From Micromonospora_G sp044901685 (GTDB taxonomy: Bacteria; Actinomycetota; Actinomycetes; Mycobacteriales; Micromonosporaceae), in NCBI RefSeq assembly GCF_044901685.1, contig NZ_JBJDPS010000023.1, forward strand, positions 1 through 64,000: DNA of 64,000 nt. Direction: 5' to 3'. How positions within the stretch are numbered: position 1 is the first letter of the stretch; each line of letters starts with the position of its first letter. The position numbers and the translations under genes are program-made. Shown here piece after piece: positions 51,297 through 59,649 of the stretch. The notes under the pieces were generated by a model, which searched no databases, had not been told where the DNA came from, and worked only from the letters and a program-made list of their open reading frames with translations.

Positions 51297-52258
51297 GGCT
51301 GTGCTCCAAAATGCTGGGTCCTCGCGCCGGGGTGCGTAGGCGTACCGAGGATCGAGTCGGCGCCGAGGTCGAGGAGTTCGGCGGCGAGCGCCTTACCGAT
51401 CTCCACCGCCTCGGCGGGCGTACCGGTGCGGGACAGCCGGAGGTCGAACGAGCCGTCCGGACTGATCACCGCCCCGCGCAGGTAGATCTCATCGCCGTCG
51501 TCGCCCTCGGCGAGTTCCGCGAATGCGGCGACCGGAGCGCTACAGCCGGCCTCCAGGGTGGCCAGCAACGCCCGTTCCGCGGTGATCGCGGCCCGGGTCG
51601 GCGCGTGGTCGAGTACGGCGAGCAGCTCGATCAGATCCGGGTCGTCGGCCCGGCATTCGACCGCGAGGGCACCCTGGGCGGGCGCCGGCAACATCAGCAT
51701 CGGATCGAGCGTCTCGGTGATCTCGGCGGTACGGCCGAGCCGGGTCAGTCCGGCCCGGGCCAGTACCACCGCGTCAAGGTCCGCGTCCGGGCCGAGCACC
51801 CGCGCCACGCGGGTGTCGACGTTGCCGCGGATCGGGGTGACCGTCAACTGCAGGCCGAGCGCGTGGAGCTGGGCGATCCGGCGCAGCGCGCCGGTGCCCA
51901 CGGTCGCGCCGGGGGGCAGCTCGGCCAGGGTGCGGCCGTCCCGGGCGATCAGCGCGTCGCGCGGGTCCTCGCGTTCCGGCACGGCGGCGATGTGCAGCCC
52001 GGCCGCGGCCGCCGTCGGCAGGTCCTTGTACGAGTGGACGGCGAAGTCGATCTCCCTGGCGGTGAGCGCGTCGCGCAGCGCGGAGACAAAGACCCCGACG
52101 CCGAGCCGGCTCACCGGCGCGCTGGAGCGGTCGCCGGCGGTGACCACCTCGACCAGTTCGACCTCGCGCCCGGTCGCGGCGCTGACCGCGGCGGCCACCC
52201 GGCCGGACTGGGCCAGGGCCAGGGCGCTGCCCCGGGTGCCCAGGCGTAGTGCGGTCAC
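51293..52258 (-). CDS. hemC: porphobilinogen deaminase (hydroxymethylbilane synthase)
   Basis: 321 residues; GTG overlaps the hemA stop by GTGA, and its own stop overlaps the hemD ATG. Three-domain deaminase with LGTRGSALALAQSGRVA, DFAVHSYKDLPT, RGNVDTRVARV and the dipyrromethane-bearing Cys239 in LEAGCSAPV. It joins four porphobilinogens into hydroxymethylbilane. Position in a rex-hemACD operon is the standard actinobacterial one. Confidence 0.95.
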   Translation of the reverse strand: MTALRLGTRGSALALAQSGRVAAAVSAATGREVELVEVVTAGDRSSAPVSRLGVGVFVSALRDALTAREIDFAVHSYKDLPTAAAAGLHIAAVPEREDPRDALIARDGRTLAELPPGATVGTGALRRIAQLHALGLQLTVTPIRGNVDTRVARVLGPDADLDAVVLARAGLTRLGRTAEITETLDPMLMLPAPAQGALAVECRADDPDLIELLAVLDHAPTRAAITAERALLATLEAGCSAPVAAFAELAEGDDGDEIYLRGAVISPDGSFDLRLSRTGTPAEAVEIGKALAAELLDLGADSILGTPTHPGARTQHFGAQP

Positions 52259-53604
52259 CGTTGCGCTCCTTCGGAGGGGTGCGACACGTGCGCGGCGATG
52301 TCGGGGACGGTGTCGACCTGTGAGGTGCCCGGCACCTCCAGGTCGAAGAGCTCGCGCAGCAGGGCGGTGTACTGGTCGCCGCCGGGCTCGGCGGCGAGCT
52401 GCCGGACCCGTACGGTCGGCGAGTGCAGCAGCCGCTGCACCACCCGGTGCACGGTGTGCGCGACGTCGGCCCGCTGCTCGTCGGTGAAGTCCGGGCGGCG
52501 CTGGGCCAGCCGGCGCAGTTCGGCGGTGACCACCTCGTCGGCCCGCGCCCGCAGCGCGGCCACGGTGGGGAGCACGTCGGCACCGCGCAGCCAGACCAGG
52601 AAGCTGGCGACCTCGCTGCTGACGATCTCGGCGACCGCGGCGGCGTCGGTGGCGGCGGGTCCGTCGGCGAGTTCGGCGGCGAGCCGGTCGATGTCGATCA
52701 CGAGTACGCCGGGCAGCTCGGCGACCTCCGCGTCGACGTCCCGGGGGACCGCGAGGTCGAGCAGGACCAGTGGGGTGTCCGGCCGGCTGTTGGCCCGCAG
52801 CGCCAGGGCGGCGGCCACCGTCTCCCGGGTCAGCACCGGCTCGATCGCCGCGGTCGCGGTGACCACGATGTCCACAGTGGACAGGGCTACGATAAGATCA
52901 TCGAAGGGTACGGCGGTGGCGCCGTACGCCTCGGCCAACCTGGTCGCGCGACCCGCGCCCCGGTTGGTGACCGCCACCGAACCGATGCCGGTCCGGGTCA
53001 GCGTCGCCACGGCAAGCGCTCCCATCGCACCCGCGCCGACAACCAGCGCCGGCCGACCGGTGAGCGAACCGTCGAACCGGTTACCGGCGATCTCCAGACC
53101 GGCCGTCACCACGCTCTGCCCGGCCTGGTCGATGCCGGTCTCGGCGTGCGCCCGCTTGCCGACCCGGAGCGCCTGCTGCATCAGCTCGTGCAACTGTCGA
53201 CCGGTCGCCTCGGCCTCGGTCGCCACGTGGTAGGCGTCCCGGAGCTGGCCGAGGATCTGCGCCTCGCCGACCACCATCGAGTCCAGCCCGGTGGCGACCC
53301 GGAAGACGTGTTCGACCGCGGCCTCGTCGTAGTGCACGTAGAGGTGGTTGGCCAGGTCGGCCGGCGCGCAGCCGGCCTCGGCGGCGAGCACCGCGCAGAT
53401 GTCGCCGAGGCCGCCGTGGAAGCCGGCGACCGCCGCGTAGACCTCGACCCGGTTACAGGTGGAGACCACCACCGCCTCGCCGACGTAGGTCTGGGCGAGC
53501 AGCCGGTCCAGAATGCGCGGCAGGTCGGCGGTGGAGACGGAGAGTCGCTCCAGGGTGGCGACCGGGGCGGTGCGGTGGGACGCGCCGACTACGAGCAGGT
53601 TCAC
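52255..53604 (-). CDS. hemA: glutamyl-tRNA reductase
   Basis: 449 residues, GTG start overlapping the rex stop by four bases. First committed step of C5-pathway tetrapyrrole synthesis. Catalytic Cys50 in VVVSTCNRVEVY, the GLDSMVVGEAQILGQLRDAY segment, an NADPH domain (ALVVGAGAMGALAVATLTRT) and a C-terminal dimer helix. Regulation by Rex through the shared promoter is very likely. Confidence 0.95.
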   Translation of the reverse strand: MNLLVVGASHRTAPVATLERLSVSTADLPRILDRLLAQTYVGEAVVVSTCNRVEVYAAVAGFHGGLGDICAVLAAEAGCAPADLANHLYVHYDEAAVEHVFRVATGLDSMVVGEAQILGQLRDAYHVATEAEATGRQLHELMQQALRVGKRAHAETGIDQAGQSVVTAGLEIAGNRFDGSLTGRPALVVGAGAMGALAVATLTRTGIGSVAVTNRGAGRATRLAEAYGATAVPFDDLIVALSTVDIVVTATAAIEPVLTRETVAAALALRANSRPDTPLVLLDLAVPRDVDAEVAELPGVLVIDIDRLAAELADGPAATDAAAVAEIVSSEVASFLVWLRGADVLPTVAALRARADEVVTAELRRLAQRRPDFTDEQRADVAHTVHRVVQRLLHSPTVRVRQLAAEPGGDQYTALLRELFDLEVPGTSQVDTVPDIAAHVSHPSEGAQR

Positions 53605-54428
53605 GAGCCGAGCACCTCCGTACGGTTCGGACGGGTGCGGCCCGGCGGAACGGATTCCGTCGTGCCGGGGGCGGCGGCGTCCTCGGTGCCGGTGGCGGCG
53701 AGGTCCGGATCGGCCTCCACCTCGGCCCGACCGCCGGGGAGCGCGGTGAGCGACGCCTTGCGGTGCTCGTGGAAGGAGAGGATCTGGAGCTCGATGGCGA
53801 GGTCGACCTTGCGTACGTCGACTCCCTCCGGCACCGAGAGCACGCAGGGCGCGAAGTTCAGGATGCTGGTCACACCGGCCGCCACCAGCAGGTCGGTGAC
53901 CCGCTGCGCGGCGGAGGCGGGGGTGGCGATGACGCCGATCGCGATCCGCTCCTCGACCGCGGTGCGGAGCAGGTCGTCGATGTGCCGGACGGTCAACCCG
54001 TTGATCTCCTCGCCCACCCGGGCCGGGTCGGCGTCGAAGAGGGCGGCGATCCGGAAGCCGCGACTCGCGAAGCCGGCGTAACCGGCGAGAGCGTGACCGA
54101 GGTTACCCACTCCGACCAGCGCCACCGCGCGGCGATGGGTGAGTCCGAGGACGTACTCGATCTGGTCGATCAGCAGGGCGACGTCGTAGCCGACGCCCCG
54201 GGTACCGTACGAGCCGAGGTGGGAGAGGTCCTTGCGCAGCTTCGCCGAGTTGACCCCGGCCGCGGCGGCCAATCCCTCGCTGGAGACCGTGTCGTCGCCG
54301 GTTTCGGCGAGATTGTGGAGTGCGCGCAGGTACTCGGGAAGCCGGGCGACCGTCGCCTCAGGGAGATCCGGAAGCGCCGGAACGGCACCGGCGCGCCCGG
54401 ACGCGCCTGCGGGGCGGTGCTGACTCAT
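53601..54428 (-). CDS. rex: redox-sensing transcriptional repressor Rex
   Basis: 275 residues. Winged helix at the N-terminus (VARLPEYLRALHNLAETGDD and AAAGVNSAKLRKDLSHLGSY), then a Rossmann domain (VALVGVGNLGHALAGYAGF), ending with a domain-swapped helix, typical Rex. It binds DNA when NADH is low and lets go when NADH is high. A Rex operator overlaps the -35 box of its own promoter at 54548-54565, and hemA follows with a 4-base overlap. In S. coelicolor Rex controls rex-hemACD, cyd and nuo genes. Confidence 0.95.
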   Translation of the reverse strand: MSQHRPAGASGRAGAVPALPDLPEATVARLPEYLRALHNLAETGDDTVSSEGLAAAAGVNSAKLRKDLSHLGSYGTRGVGYDVALLIDQIEYVLGLTHRRAVALVGVGNLGHALAGYAGFASRGFRIAALFDADPARVGEEINGLTVRHIDDLLRTAVEERIAIGVIATPASAAQRVTDLLVAAGVTSILNFAPCVLSVPEGVDVRKVDLAIELQILSFHEHRKASLTALPGGRAEVEADPDLAATGTEDAAAPGTTESVPPGRTRPNRTEVLGS

Positions 54429-54536
54429 GTGACTCCGTGCGGTGCGATCCTCGACCAGCCGGAGCGGCGGGCCATTACCGGGCGCCCGCTTGCGGCCGCT
54501 GTGACCGGCTGTGCTAGCAGGGCTCGTCGGAGTAAC

Positions 54537-54565
54537 AGAGTAGGCGCTTGTGAAGACGTGCACAA
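54537..54565 (-). promoter_or_regulatory. rex-hem operon promoter with Rex operator (ROP)
   Basis: TTGTGAAGACGTGCACAA (54548-54565) matches the 18-bp Rex consensus TTGTGAA-N4-TTCACAA with 13 of 14 specified bases. On the minus strand TTGTGC (54565-54560) is a -35 box, with a 17-bp spacer to TACTCT (54542-54537). Bound Rex would cover the -35 box. The leader to the rex ATG is about 100 bases. Confidence 0.88.
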
Positions 54566-54817
54566 ATCGCGATCTTGAGGCACCGCGACACGGCCTCACC
54601 AGCCACTCCATTCACAAGATCGGTTTCATCGCGGGATCCGTCCGCGTGGCGATTATTACTCAATTCCGACTATTCTTGCCAACTTGACAAGCTATCGTGA
54701 GTCGCCACCGACTGCCCGCAACCTGCTCGCGGGCCGCTCAGGTGGGGCCAGCCCTACCGGAAATAGGCGGGCCGACGGGATATGGAACCGCGCGTCCGGT
54801 TGCCTAGCGTGGAGGAC

Positions 54818-56110
54818 ATGACCACCGTCACCGCCAACGCCGAACCGGCACCGTCCACCATTCTGCGCCAGCTCGGCGTCGATTCGGTGTACGTACTGCT
54901 CGGGCTTCCGCTCGCACTGGCGAGTTTCGCCATATTGATCGCCGGCTTGGCGCTCGGCGCGGGCCTGATGGTGACCGTGATCGGGCTGCCGATCCTGGCC
55001 GGCACCCTCTTCGTCGCCCGGGGCTGGGCCGACATCGAGCGGCTGCGCATCCCGGCCGTACTGCACCAGCCCCGGATCCGCCCGCAGTACCGCACCGCCG
55101 AGAGCGGGGCGAGCGCCTGGCGGCGGATCTTCGTCCCGATCGCCGACGCCCAGTCCTGGCTCGACCTGGCCCACGGCATCGGCAAGCTGGTGGTGGCACT
55201 GGCCACCTTCGTGGTGACGGTGATCTGGTGGGCCGGCGCCGTCGGCGGCTCGCTCTACTGGGCGTACGACTGGACGCTGCCCCAGGGCGACGGCGACGAG
55301 GGTCTGAACGTACTGCTCGGACTCGGCGACTCGGCCGGCGCCCGGATCGGTCTGAACAGCGCGATCGGCCTCTTCTTCCTGATCACCCTCCCGGTCGTGG
55401 TACGCGGCTGCGCGCTGCTCCAGGCCAGCTTCGGTCGGGCGCTGCTGACCGGGGTGGCCGAGATGCGCAACCGGATCACGGTGCTGGAGGAGCAGAAGCG
55501 GGCCGCGGTCTCCGCCGAGGCCAGTGCCCTGCGCCGGCTCGAACGCGACATCCACGACGGCCCACAGCAACGCCTGGTCCGGCTCGCGATGGACATCAGC
55601 CGGGCCCAGCACCAGCTCTCCAGCGACCCGGAGGCGGCCCGGCGCACCCTCGACGAGGCCCTGACCCAGACCCGGGACACCCTGGCCGAACTGCGCGCTC
55701 TCTCCCGGGGCATCGCACCGCCGATCCTGGTCGACCGGGGGCTGCCCAGCGCGCTGGCCGCGCTCGCCGGGCGTGGGCTGATCCCGGTCGAACTGACCGT
55801 CGACCCGGAGCTCGGCACGCCCACCGGCCGGCTCGACCCGGCGGTGGAGAACGCCGCCTACTTCGTGGTCGCCGAGGCCCTGACCAACGTGGCCAAGCAC
55901 AGCCGGGCCAGCGAGTGCTGGCTCACCGTCACCCGGGTCGACCGGAAGCTGAACATCGAGGTGATCGACGACGGCGAGGGCGGCGCCCACCTCTCCAAGG
56001 GGCACGGCCTGGCCGGCATCGCCGACCGGGTACGCGCGACCGGCGGCACCCTGACCGTGATCAGCCCGACCGGCGGCCCGACCGAGGTCCGCGCCGAGCT
56101 CCCGTGCTGA
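54818..56110 (+). CDS. two-component sensor histidine kinase (HisKA_3 type)
   Basis: 430 residues; ATG 54818, with TAGCGT as a -10 box for a leaderless mRNA (GGAGG lies too close to act alone). Two helix pairs: LLGLPLALASFAILIAGLAL and LMVTVIGLPILAGTLFVARG, then KLVVALATFVVTVIWWAGAV and SAIGLFFLITLPVVV. The phospho-acceptor His sits in RRLERDIHDGPQQRLVRLAM; the HATPase part has EALTNVAKHSRASEC and GHGLAGIADRVRATGGTL. Its LuxR partner follows in the same strand. The stimulus is unknown. Confidence 0.9.
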   Translation: MTTVTANAEPAPSTILRQLGVDSVYVLLGLPLALASFAILIAGLALGAGLMVTVIGLPILAGTLFVARGWADIERLRIPAVLHQPRIRPQYRTAESGASAWRRIFVPIADAQSWLDLAHGIGKLVVALATFVVTVIWWAGAVGGSLYWAYDWTLPQGDGDEGLNVLLGLGDSAGARIGLNSAIGLFFLITLPVVVRGCALLQASFGRALLTGVAEMRNRITVLEEQKRAAVSAEASALRRLERDIHDGPQQRLVRLAMDISRAQHQLSSDPEAARRTLDEALTQTRDTLAELRALSRGIAPPILVDRGLPSALAALAGRGLIPVELTVDPELGTPTGRLDPAVENAAYFVVAEALTNVAKHSRASECWLTVTRVDRKLNIEVIDDGEGGAHLSKGHGLAGIADRVRATGGTLTVISPTGGPTEVRAELPC

Positions 56111-56235
56111 CCGGGGACACCTCGAACCGGGACCCGGACCGGCAGCCGGACGACGGGCCGGACCGGGCGACGGACGACGGGCCGGACCGGGCGACGGGCC
56201 TCACGGCGGACGGCGACGTGGTAGACAACCGGACC

Positions 56236-56898
56236 ATGCGCGTAGTGATCGCCGACGACGCCTTCCTGCTCCGCGAGGGACTCGTCCGGCTGCTGACCGA
56301 ACACGGACACGACGTGGTCGCCGCGGTCGGGGACGGTACCGCCCTGGTGGAGGCGGTGGTCGAGCACCGACCGGACGTCTCGATCGTGGACGTACGGATG
56401 CCGCCGACCCACACCGACGAGGGTCTCCGGGCCGCCGTGGAGGCCAGACGACTGGTCCCCCGGGCCCCGATCCTGGTCCTCTCCCAGTACGTCGAGGTGT
56501 CGTACGCCGACGACCTGCTCGCCACGGTCAATCCCGGGCCGGGGGCCGGCGGCGGGATCGGCTACCTGCTCAAGGACCGGGTGGCCGCGATCGACGAGTT
56601 CCTCGACGCGCTGCGCCGGGTCGCCGGTGGCGGCACCGTGCTGGACCCCGAGGTGGTCGGCCAACTGCTGGTCCGTCGTCGCCGGGATGACCCGCTGCGC
56701 GAGCTGACCCCGCGTGAGCGGGAGGTGCTCGGTCTGATGGCCGAGGGGCGGTCGAACACCGCCATCGCCCGCGCCCTGGTGGTCAGTGACGGCGCGGTGG
56801 AGAAGCACGTACGCAACATCTTCACCAAACTGCGCCTCCCACCGGACGAGGAGCAGCACCGGCGGGTGCTGGCCGTGCTGGCCTACCTGCGGGGCTGA
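56236..56898 (+). CDS. LuxR-type response regulator
   Basis: 220 residues from ATG 56236; an in-frame GTG at 56104, overlapping the kinase stop, would add 44 residues containing the DNA-repeat-coded pair DDGPDRAT. Receiver motifs: VVIADDAFLLREGLVRLLTE, phospho-Asp in VSIVDVRMPPT, Lys in YLLKDRVAAI. C-terminal LuxR HTH: LTPREREVLGLMAEGRSNTA, VVSDGAVEKHVRNIFTKLRL. It is the partner of the kinase at 54818. Its last 16 bases overlap the tail of the convergent HAD gene. Confidence 0.92.
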   Translation: MRVVIADDAFLLREGLVRLLTEHGHDVVAAVGDGTALVEAVVEHRPDVSIVDVRMPPTHTDEGLRAAVEARRLVPRAPILVLSQYVEVSYADDLLATVNPGPGAGGGIGYLLKDRVAAIDEFLDALRRVAGGGTVLDPEVVGQLLVRRRRDDPLRELTPREREVLGLMAEGRSNTAIARALVVSDGAVEKHVRNIFTKLRLPPDEEQHRRVLAVLAYLRG

Positions 56899-57536
56899 GC
56901 CGCCAGCCGGACCGCCTCGGTCAGGGTCTCCGCGACCGGGCGGCCGGAGGCCCGCAGCCGGGCCGGCGCGGTGAAGCCGCCGGTGTAGAGGACGCAGGCC
57001 GCGCCGACCGAGTCGGCCGCGTCGGCGTCGTCGATCGAGTCGCCGACCAGCACGGTGTCCCTGCCCTCGATGCCGAGTTCGGCCAGGTGGCGGGCCAGGT
57101 GCTCGGCCTTGTGGTCGCCACCGACGGTGCCCCGCAGGCCGTCGACCCGGTTGAACATGCCGGTCAGCCCGTACGTCCCCACCGCCGGGACCAGTTCGTC
57201 GTGGAACCACATGGAGAGCAGTGACTGGGTGCCGGTCCAGGACCGCATCGCACTGGTGGCGTCCTCGGCGAGTTCACAGGTGGTCAACCCGGTCCGGTAC
57301 GCGTCGTGGAAGATCTTGTCGAGCGCGCCGAACGCCTCGGCGTCCACCGTCCGGCCGAGCACCTCGGCGTAGTAGTCGGAGATCGGGCGACGGAACGACA
57401 TCCGGTGCTCGTCCACGCTGACCGCCCGCCCGCCGACGCTGGCGAAGGCGACGTTGGTCGAGGCGACGACCAGACTCAGGTCGTTGAGCAGCGTGCCGTT
57501 CCAGTCCCACACCAGGTGCCTACGTGCCGACGTCAT
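56883..57536 (-). CDS. HAD-superfamily phosphatase
   Basis: 217 residues. Motif I VWDWNGTLLND (Asp nucleophile and WNGTL), motif III GGDHKAEHL, motif IV VLVGDSIDDADAA; cap helices between. The DWN form of motif I is usual in phosphoglycolate phosphatase-like HADs. It ends convergently inside the response regulator, with 16 shared bases. Substrate unknown. It is 31 bp ahead of the glutaredoxin-like gene, so may form a small operon if transcription continues. Confidence 0.82.
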   Translation of the reverse strand: MTSARRHLVWDWNGTLLNDLSLVVASTNVAFASVGGRAVSVDEHRMSFRRPISDYYAEVLGRTVDAEAFGALDKIFHDAYRTGLTTCELAEDATSAMRSWTGTQSLLSMWFHDELVPAVGTYGLTGMFNRVDGLRGTVGGDHKAEHLARHLAELGIEGRDTVLVGDSIDDADAADSVGAACVLYTGGFTAPARLRASGRPVAETLTEAVRLAAQPRR

Positions 57537-57566
57537 CGCCGAACAATAGCCAGAACGGCCGGTCGG

Positions 57567-57830
57567 TCAGGCGAGGGGTTGTCCGGTGGCACCGAGGTCG
57601 CGCAGCAGCCGTGCCTCCTCGACCCGCCAGTAGCCGTGCTCCTTACCGTCCAGCAGGACCACCGGCACCCGGTCGCCGTACTCGCGTTCCAGTTCGAGGT
57701 CAGCGGTGACGTCGACCTCGACCCAGCGGTCGCCGGTGGCGGCCACCACCCGGTCGACGGCCTCCTTGGCCACCTCGCACAAATGGCACCCGGGACGGGT
57801 GATGAGGGTCAGTCGCGGCTCGCTCGCCAT
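57567..57830 (-). CDS. glutaredoxin-like protein
   Basis: 87 residues; ATG with GGGAGA upstream. Thioredoxin-like fold with active site ITRPGCHLCEVAKEAVDRVV (CxxC), cis-Pro segment VPVVLLDGKEHG and RVEEARLLRDLG. Its place beside the rex-hem block matches the M. tuberculosis Rv0508-Rv0509 order by memory. It could reduce mycothiol mixed disulfides or act as an electron carrier. Confidence 0.88.
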   Translation of the reverse strand: MASEPRLTLITRPGCHLCEVAKEAVDRVVAATGDRWVEVDVTADLELEREYGDRVPVVLLDGKEHGYWRVEEARLLRDLGATGQPLA

Positions 57831-58258
57831 GGTGTTCTCCCAGGTCCGGCGCTGATCGCAGCAGTTTGGCACAGGAGGGGCCCGCGCGCCCGCGGGCATC
57901 GACGGCCGACGCCCCCTCGACACCACCGGAGCGTCACGGTACCGTCCACGAGACCACGTCCCCGCGTGGAAATATCACCGGCGGGACGTGCCAGCACCGC
58001 TAGCACCTTTGCCGGCGGCACGCCAAGTCGTGCCTTCCTTCGGCGTGTTGCGGCGTTTTCCCAGGTCACACCTCTCATGACCGGACTGTCCGGGATCCGA
58101 CAACGCACAATTGGTCCGGTCCAGATCGGCAAATCTGGGAAATACTTTGGCTCTGTGTAACGGACTCGCCACGCGTGGGTGACGTTGGCCCTATCATCAC
58201 TCGGGTCAGCTCACCCGTTTTGCTGTGAGTCGACACCCCTCAGCCCGAGGAGGCCGCC
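57831..58258. other. 428-bp intergenic region ahead of the sigma locus
   Basis: No gene supported; it holds the glutaredoxin promoter (minus) and the promoter of the sigma operon (plus). TATCAT at 58192-58197 is a possible -10. TCACTCGGGTCA (58197-58208) is a pseudo-palindrome. GGCAAATCTG at 58128 pairs with CAGATCGG in a weak hairpin. Confidence 0.55.
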
Positions 58259-58426
58259 GTGCCTGTAACTGCACTGCACCAGCACCTCATGGGTGCGTGC
58301 CGCCAACCGGGGCACCCTGCCCCCGGTGTGGTGGATCGTGCCGGTCCAGGACCGGGTCGCGGCATCGTCGCCGCGACATCGCGGCGACCGGCCCCGCTGG
58401 CGTACCGGCTCGGGGAGGGCCTGTGA
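58259..58426 (+). CDS. 55-residue ORF translationally coupled to the sigma factor
   Basis: GTG 58259 has a strong AGGAGG five bases upstream; the ORF runs 56 codons to TGA 58424-58426, which overlaps the GTG of the sigma gene as GTGA. No in-frame stop interrupts it. Predicted product starts VPVTALHQHLMGACRQPGHP and ends LAYRLGEGL; Pro/Gly/Arg-rich with a single Cys. I know no family for it. Either a real small protein or a leader peptide that couples translation to the sigma gene. The sigma frame is also open upstream (GTG 58225), so a longer sigma is the alternative. Confidence 0.5.
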   Translation: MPVTALHQHLMGACRQPGHPAPGVVDRAGPGPGRGIVAATSRRPAPLAYRLGEGL

Positions 58427-59394
58427 GCACATACGGATACGCGGACGCGGCACGTAGCCGCGAGGTCCGGTCCGCCCGCGTCGCGCTGAACCAGGGCCTG
58501 ACGCAACTGCGGATGTCCATGGACGACATGCTGAGCCTGGCCGTACGCGGCGAGGGCAGTCCGAAACGGACCCGCAACCGGCCACATCCGAACGAGACCC
58601 CGTCGCGGCACACCCCGCCGGGGAGCAACGCCCGGCCGATCAGCGGTCGGGTGACCAGCCCGACCCGGCCGACGATGCCGGCCCAACCGGGACCCGGCCA
58701 GACCGGACCCCGACCCGACACCCCCGAGACCGAGACCGCGATCCTGCCGGTGGTGCCCGCCGTCGACCCGTCCCCGGGTCCGGCCGCCCCGCCGCCGACC
58801 GGCTACCCGGACCGGCCGGACCCGTCCGACCCGGCGACCGAGGTGTGGAAGCTGATCGAGCGGGCGCAGCAGGGTGAGTCCGAGGCGTTCGGGCTGATCT
58901 ACGACCGGTACGTGGACACCGTGTTCCGGTTCGTCTACTTCCGGGTCGGCAACCGGCAACTCGCCGAGGACCTGACCTCGGACACCTTCCTGCGTGCCCT
59001 CAAACGGATCGGCAGCTTCACCTGGCAGGGCCGGGACCTCGGCGCCTGGCTGGTCACCATCGCCCGGAACCTGGTCGCCGACCACTTCAAGTCCGGCCGC
59101 TACCGACTCGAGGTGACCACGGGTGACGTACTCGACGCCGATCGCGAGGACCGGGGGCCGGAGGGGAGCCCGGAGTCCGCGGTGGTCGAGCACATCACCA
59201 ACATGGCCCTGCTCGGCGCGGTGAAGCAGCTCAACCCCGAGCAGCAGGAGTGCATCGTGCTCCGGTTCCTACAGGGCTTCTCGGTGGCGGAGACGGCGCA
59301 GACGATGGGCAAGAACGAGGGCGCGATCAAGGCGCTCCAGTACCGTGCCGTACGGGCCCTGGCCCGGCTGCTGCCGGACGGGTTCCAGCCGTGA
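58423..59394 (+). CDS. bldN: ECF sigma factor, BldN-like
   Basis: 323 residues, GTG with GGGGAGGG upstream. The first ~140 residues are Pro/Arg-rich with no domain; the sigma-70 region 2 starts at LIERAQQGESEAFGLIYDRY, with region 4 LNPEQQECIVLRFLQGFSVA and KNEGAIKALQYRAVRALARL. This resembles Streptomyces SigBldN, which is made as a pro-protein with an ~86-residue N-extension cut off in development; here it is longer. RsbN-like anti-sigma follows. It should activate aerial-surface genes; processing and target set are inferred. Confidence 0.85.
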   Translation: MSTYGYADAARSREVRSARVALNQGLTQLRMSMDDMLSLAVRGEGSPKRTRNRPHPNETPSRHTPPGSNARPISGRVTSPTRPTMPAQPGPGQTGPRPDTPETETAILPVVPAVDPSPGPAAPPPTGYPDRPDPSDPATEVWKLIERAQQGESEAFGLIYDRYVDTVFRFVYFRVGNRQLAEDLTSDTFLRALKRIGSFTWQGRDLGAWLVTIARNLVADHFKSGRYRLEVTTGDVLDADREDRGPEGSPESAVVEHITNMALLGAVKQLNPEQQECIVLRFLQGFSVAETAQTMGKNEGAIKALQYRAVRALARLLPDGFQP

Positions 59395-59464
59395 GTCCGA
59401 TCGGTGGCGGCTACTCACGCGCGGCAACACCGATCACTCATCGTGATACTGCGACCGAACGGCC

Positions 59465-59493
59465 CGTAACCGGCCGGGCTTACCGGCCGTTTG
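59465..59493 (+). promoter_or_regulatory. candidate sigma-BldN promoter before rsbN
   Basis: CGTAAC (59465-59470), 17 bp, CGTTTG (59488-59493). This resembles the Streptomyces BldN promoter consensus CGTAAC-N16-CGTTGA as I remember it; spacing differs by one. It would start rsbN transcription ~150 bases before its GTG and make the anti-sigma autoregulated. Confidence 0.5.
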
Positions 59494-59649
59494 TCCCGGT
59501 GCGACGGACGGATGCCTTGACACACCACCGGCCCGTCGGTCCGGCCGACTGATCGGTCACGACCGTCACGGACCGGACCCGAGCCGCCGTCGCACGGTCG
59601 GCGACGATGCCGTCCGTACGGCCGTGACCAGCGAAGGGAGGTGCCCGCG

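Noticed and set aside
54611..54617. TTCACAA near the kinase promoter as a second Rex site
   Set aside because: Only a half site; the other arm is absent.
58197..58208. TCACTCGGGTCA as a BldD box before the sigma operon
   Set aside because: The half sites fit TNACNC/GNGTNA, but the centre is one base shorter than the consensus; not claimed.
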